From: Clostridia bacterium
Lineage (GTDB): Bacteria; Bacillota; Clostridia; Oscillospirales; CAG-272
DNA: 6,975 nucleotides
Assembly (NCBI GenBank): GCA_017379815.1
Contig: JAFNVK010000085.1
Location: 1 to 6,975 of the forward strand
Reading direction: 5' to 3'
A program made the position numbers and the translations under genes. The notes below the pieces were generated by a model. It saw only the letters and a list, made by a program, of their open reading frames with translations, had not been told where the DNA came from and searched no databases. Positions 5,689 through 6,975 of this stretch are shown here, piece by piece. How positions within the stretch are numbered: the stretch's first letter is position 1; the number at the start of each line of letters is the position of its first letter.

Positions 5689-6669
5689 TCAGACCGCGCT
5701 GCTTCCCTCCTGCGCATAGCTCTTGGCCAGGCGCAGAGCGCAATCGGTAAGAAAATCGACGTTCTCCTCCTCAAAGATGACGTCGCGGGGCGTGTGGATG
5801 CGGTCCATGTAATCGGTCTTCAGCAGCTTCGAGTATTTCAGCGAGGCTACGCCCACGCCGTGCTTGAAGCGGGATTGGTCGGAGGGGTAAAACACGCCCT
5901 TGGAGGCGATCTCCACCGAGAAAAGCTCCCCCTTTGCATAAAACGCTTCGGAAAGACGCCCGATCTCGCTCTCGGCCTCCTTTTTGGCCACGAGAAGGAT
6001 CTTTTTGCCGTCCGAAACGCAGTCGAAGTTGACGAGTAGGGTCTTCTCGCGTACCGTGGGATGCGCCTTGGCAAAGGAGGACGAGCCGATCATGCCTGCC
6101 TCCTCCAGGTCAAAGAAGACGAACGCCACGTGCGCTCTCTCCTCCTCGGGAAGGCGATCCATGATCGAAAGCAGCGTGATCACGCCCGAGGTGTTGTCGT
6201 TTGCCGTATGCTTGTTGGCAGGTCCTGCCAAAAGAAGTCCAAACACACCGAAATAAAGCACCCAAAAGCCAAGATAGGCCAAAAGATCCGCACTCTGCTC
6301 GCCGATAAGGCCGCGCTCGACCAAAGCGCCAACGCCAAGCCCCAACAGGAAGGAGACGCCAAAGAAGATCGCCAGAATGGGAAGCAGGATCGCGATCTGA
6401 TAGAGCAGATAGAGGCCGAAGCACTTGGGCGTGATAAAGTTGGGAAAGGGCAAAACGGGACAGGTGTCGTAATGCGCGGTGTAAACCACCCTTGCGCGGT
6501 CGGGATCTCCCACCACGGCGTTTCTTGAACCGAAGCTCCCCTTCTCTATCTTGAGTGAATAGCCTCTCTCCTCGGCAAAGCCGCGCAGGTAGCCGAGAAA
6601 GGCCGTTTTTTGCTTCTTCGTCTTTCTTACCTGGAAGGATTCGAAGATCTCCTTGATCAATCCGTTCAT
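5689..6669 (-). CDS. M28 family zinc peptidase with a membrane segment inserted in the catalytic domain
   Basis: 326 residues. All expected M28 metal and catalytic positions are present: H66 and D68 in TAHYDT, D158 in ANDNTSG, the E189-E190 pair in FDLEEAGMIGS, D216 in NFDCVSDG, and H292 in IHTPRD. So it is probably an active di-zinc amino- or carboxypeptidase. Unusually, about 70 residues between D68 and D158 carry hydrophobic membrane segments (about 82-118, probably a hairpin, and 127-150). There is no signal peptide; residues 1-60 are hydrophilic and probably cytoplasmic, placing the active site on the inner face (inference). The start is ATG 6667-6669, not the longer frame reaching 6876, because GGAGGA lies 6 nt upstream, family homology begins there, and the extension overlaps the SDR gene. 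The ATG overlaps the SDR stop as ATGA. Confidence 0.9.
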   Translation of the reverse strand: MNGLIKEIFESFQVRKTKKQKTAFLGYLRGFAEERGYSLKIEKGSFGSRNAVVGDPDRARVVYTAHYDTCPVLPFPNFITPKCFGLYLLYQIAILLPILAIFFGVSFLLGLGVGALVERGLIGEQSADLLAYLGFWVLYFGVFGLLLAGPANKHTANDNTSGVITLLSIMDRLPEEERAHVAFVFFDLEEAGMIGSSSFAKAHPTVREKTLLVNFDCVSDGKKILLVAKKEAESEIGRLSEAFYAKGELFSVEIASKGVFYPSDQSRFKHGVGVASLKYSKLLKTDYMDRIHTPRDVIFEEENVDFLTDCALRLAKSYAQEGSSAV

Positions 6670-6975
6670 TTCTTTTCCTCCAATTCCCGACAGATCCGCT
6701 CTGCCGTTTCGTATATGCGCCGTCTCTCCTCGGTGTCTGCCGAGCGGAGCGGCTTTTTCTTCGGGCTTCCCCAAACGTCCATGACGCGCGGACCGATCCA
6801 CTCGTATCCCCGACACGGCGTGAACACGCCCTTGAGGACCGAGAGGCAGGCGATCCTCGGCTTCATGAAGATCCACTTCATCGGGTGCTTGATGAGCGCA
6901 AAGATCACCTTTGGGTAGTGCGAGGTGATGTTGGTAAAGCTGATGCCCGGGTGCGCGACCGAAAGCGTGACCTTC
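6666..6975 (-). CDS. SDR family NAD(P)-dependent oxidoreductase, C-terminal part only
   Basis: Only the last 102 residues are inside the window; the Rossmann nucleotide-binding half and the YxxxK active site lie beyond the right edge. The visible start KVTLSVAHPGISFTNITS contains the SDR motif V-x-x-x-x-PG-x-x-x-T that follows the active site helix. It continues with HYPKVIFALIKHPMKWIFMKP, then GYEWIGPRVMDVWGSPKKKPL, and ends in a charged helix (ERRRIYETAERICRELEEKK). The tail resembles a clostridial SDR group often labelled retinol dehydrogenase-like; the substrate is unknown. Its TGA (6668-6666) overlaps the M28 ATG, so the two are likely translationally coupled. Confidence 0.85.
   Translation of the reverse strand, partial: KVTLSVAHPGISFTNITSHYPKVIFALIKHPMKWIFMKPRIACLSVLKGVFTPCRGYEWIGPRVMDVWGSPKKKPLRSADTEERRRIYETAERICRELEEKK
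6676..6681 (-). promoter_or_regulatory. Ribosome binding site of the M28 peptidase gene
   Basis: GGAGGA on the minus strand, 6 nt before ATG 6667-6669 and inside the last codons of the SDR gene. It decides the M28 start, discarding a 69-residue upstream extension. Confidence 0.75.

Noticed and set aside
4829..6039. Overlapping plus-strand frames of about 226 codons opposite the MBL, reductase and M28 genes
   Set aside because: All are antisense to well-identified genes, have biased composition and show no recognisable domain.
6667..6876. N-terminal extension of the M28 peptidase by 69 residues
   Set aside because: The extension has no family similarity, overlaps the SDR coding sequence in another frame, and the internal ATG has a proper ribosome binding site.
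1..6975. CRISPR array, insertion sequence, toxin-antitoxin or defence system
   Set aside because: No regularly spaced repeats, transposase, integrase, nuclease or toxin-like protein is visible on either strand.

Overview
The window appears to join DNA from two unrelated bacteria. Positions 1 to about 2000 are AT-rich. They carry two consecutive lipid A genes on the minus strand, lpxD and the start of lpxC, 4 nt apart. The LpxC N-terminus closely resembles the bifunctional LpxC/FabZ enzymes of Bacteroides and Prevotella, and neither gene has a clear Shine-Dalgarno site, as is usual in Bacteroidota. From about 2140 to the right edge the DNA is visibly richer in GC. Every gene there has a strong GGAGG-type ribosome binding site, one promoter is near-consensus sigma-A type, and the proteins look like those of gut Clostridia (Bacillota). 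A Gram-positive cell has no use for lipid A genes, so a chimeric contig is the simplest reading; recent transfer is less likely.

Layout, all solid genes on the minus strand. At the left edge is partial lpxC (1-833), then lpxD (838-1878). Between 1879 and 2140 lies an AT-rich stretch with a 7-bp inverted repeat, a doubtful 15-codon ORF and a long imperfect hairpin; the join probably lies here. Next are a small lipoprotein gene (2141-2836) with its own promoter (2893-2922), and a gap holding an operator-like palindrome and a tRNA T-arm-like sequence. The rest is a compact run read from right to left: SDR oxidoreductase (partial), M28 peptidase, free methionine-(R)-sulfoxide reductase, metallo-beta-lactamase-fold hydrolase and M48 Ste24-type membrane protease. 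ATGA overlaps couple SDR to M28, and the reductase to the hydrolase.

Function. The left part makes lipid A: LpxC deacetylates UDP-3-O-acyl-GlcNAc and LpxD adds the second acyl chain. The right part is a housekeeping-like set with two membrane metalloproteases, a methionine repair enzyme and two enzymes of unknown substrate. No pathway joining them is evident, so co-transcription is the only link. I found no clear new system. The most notable items are the junction, the M28 peptidase with a membrane insert inside its catalytic domain, and the control region of the lipoprotein gene.
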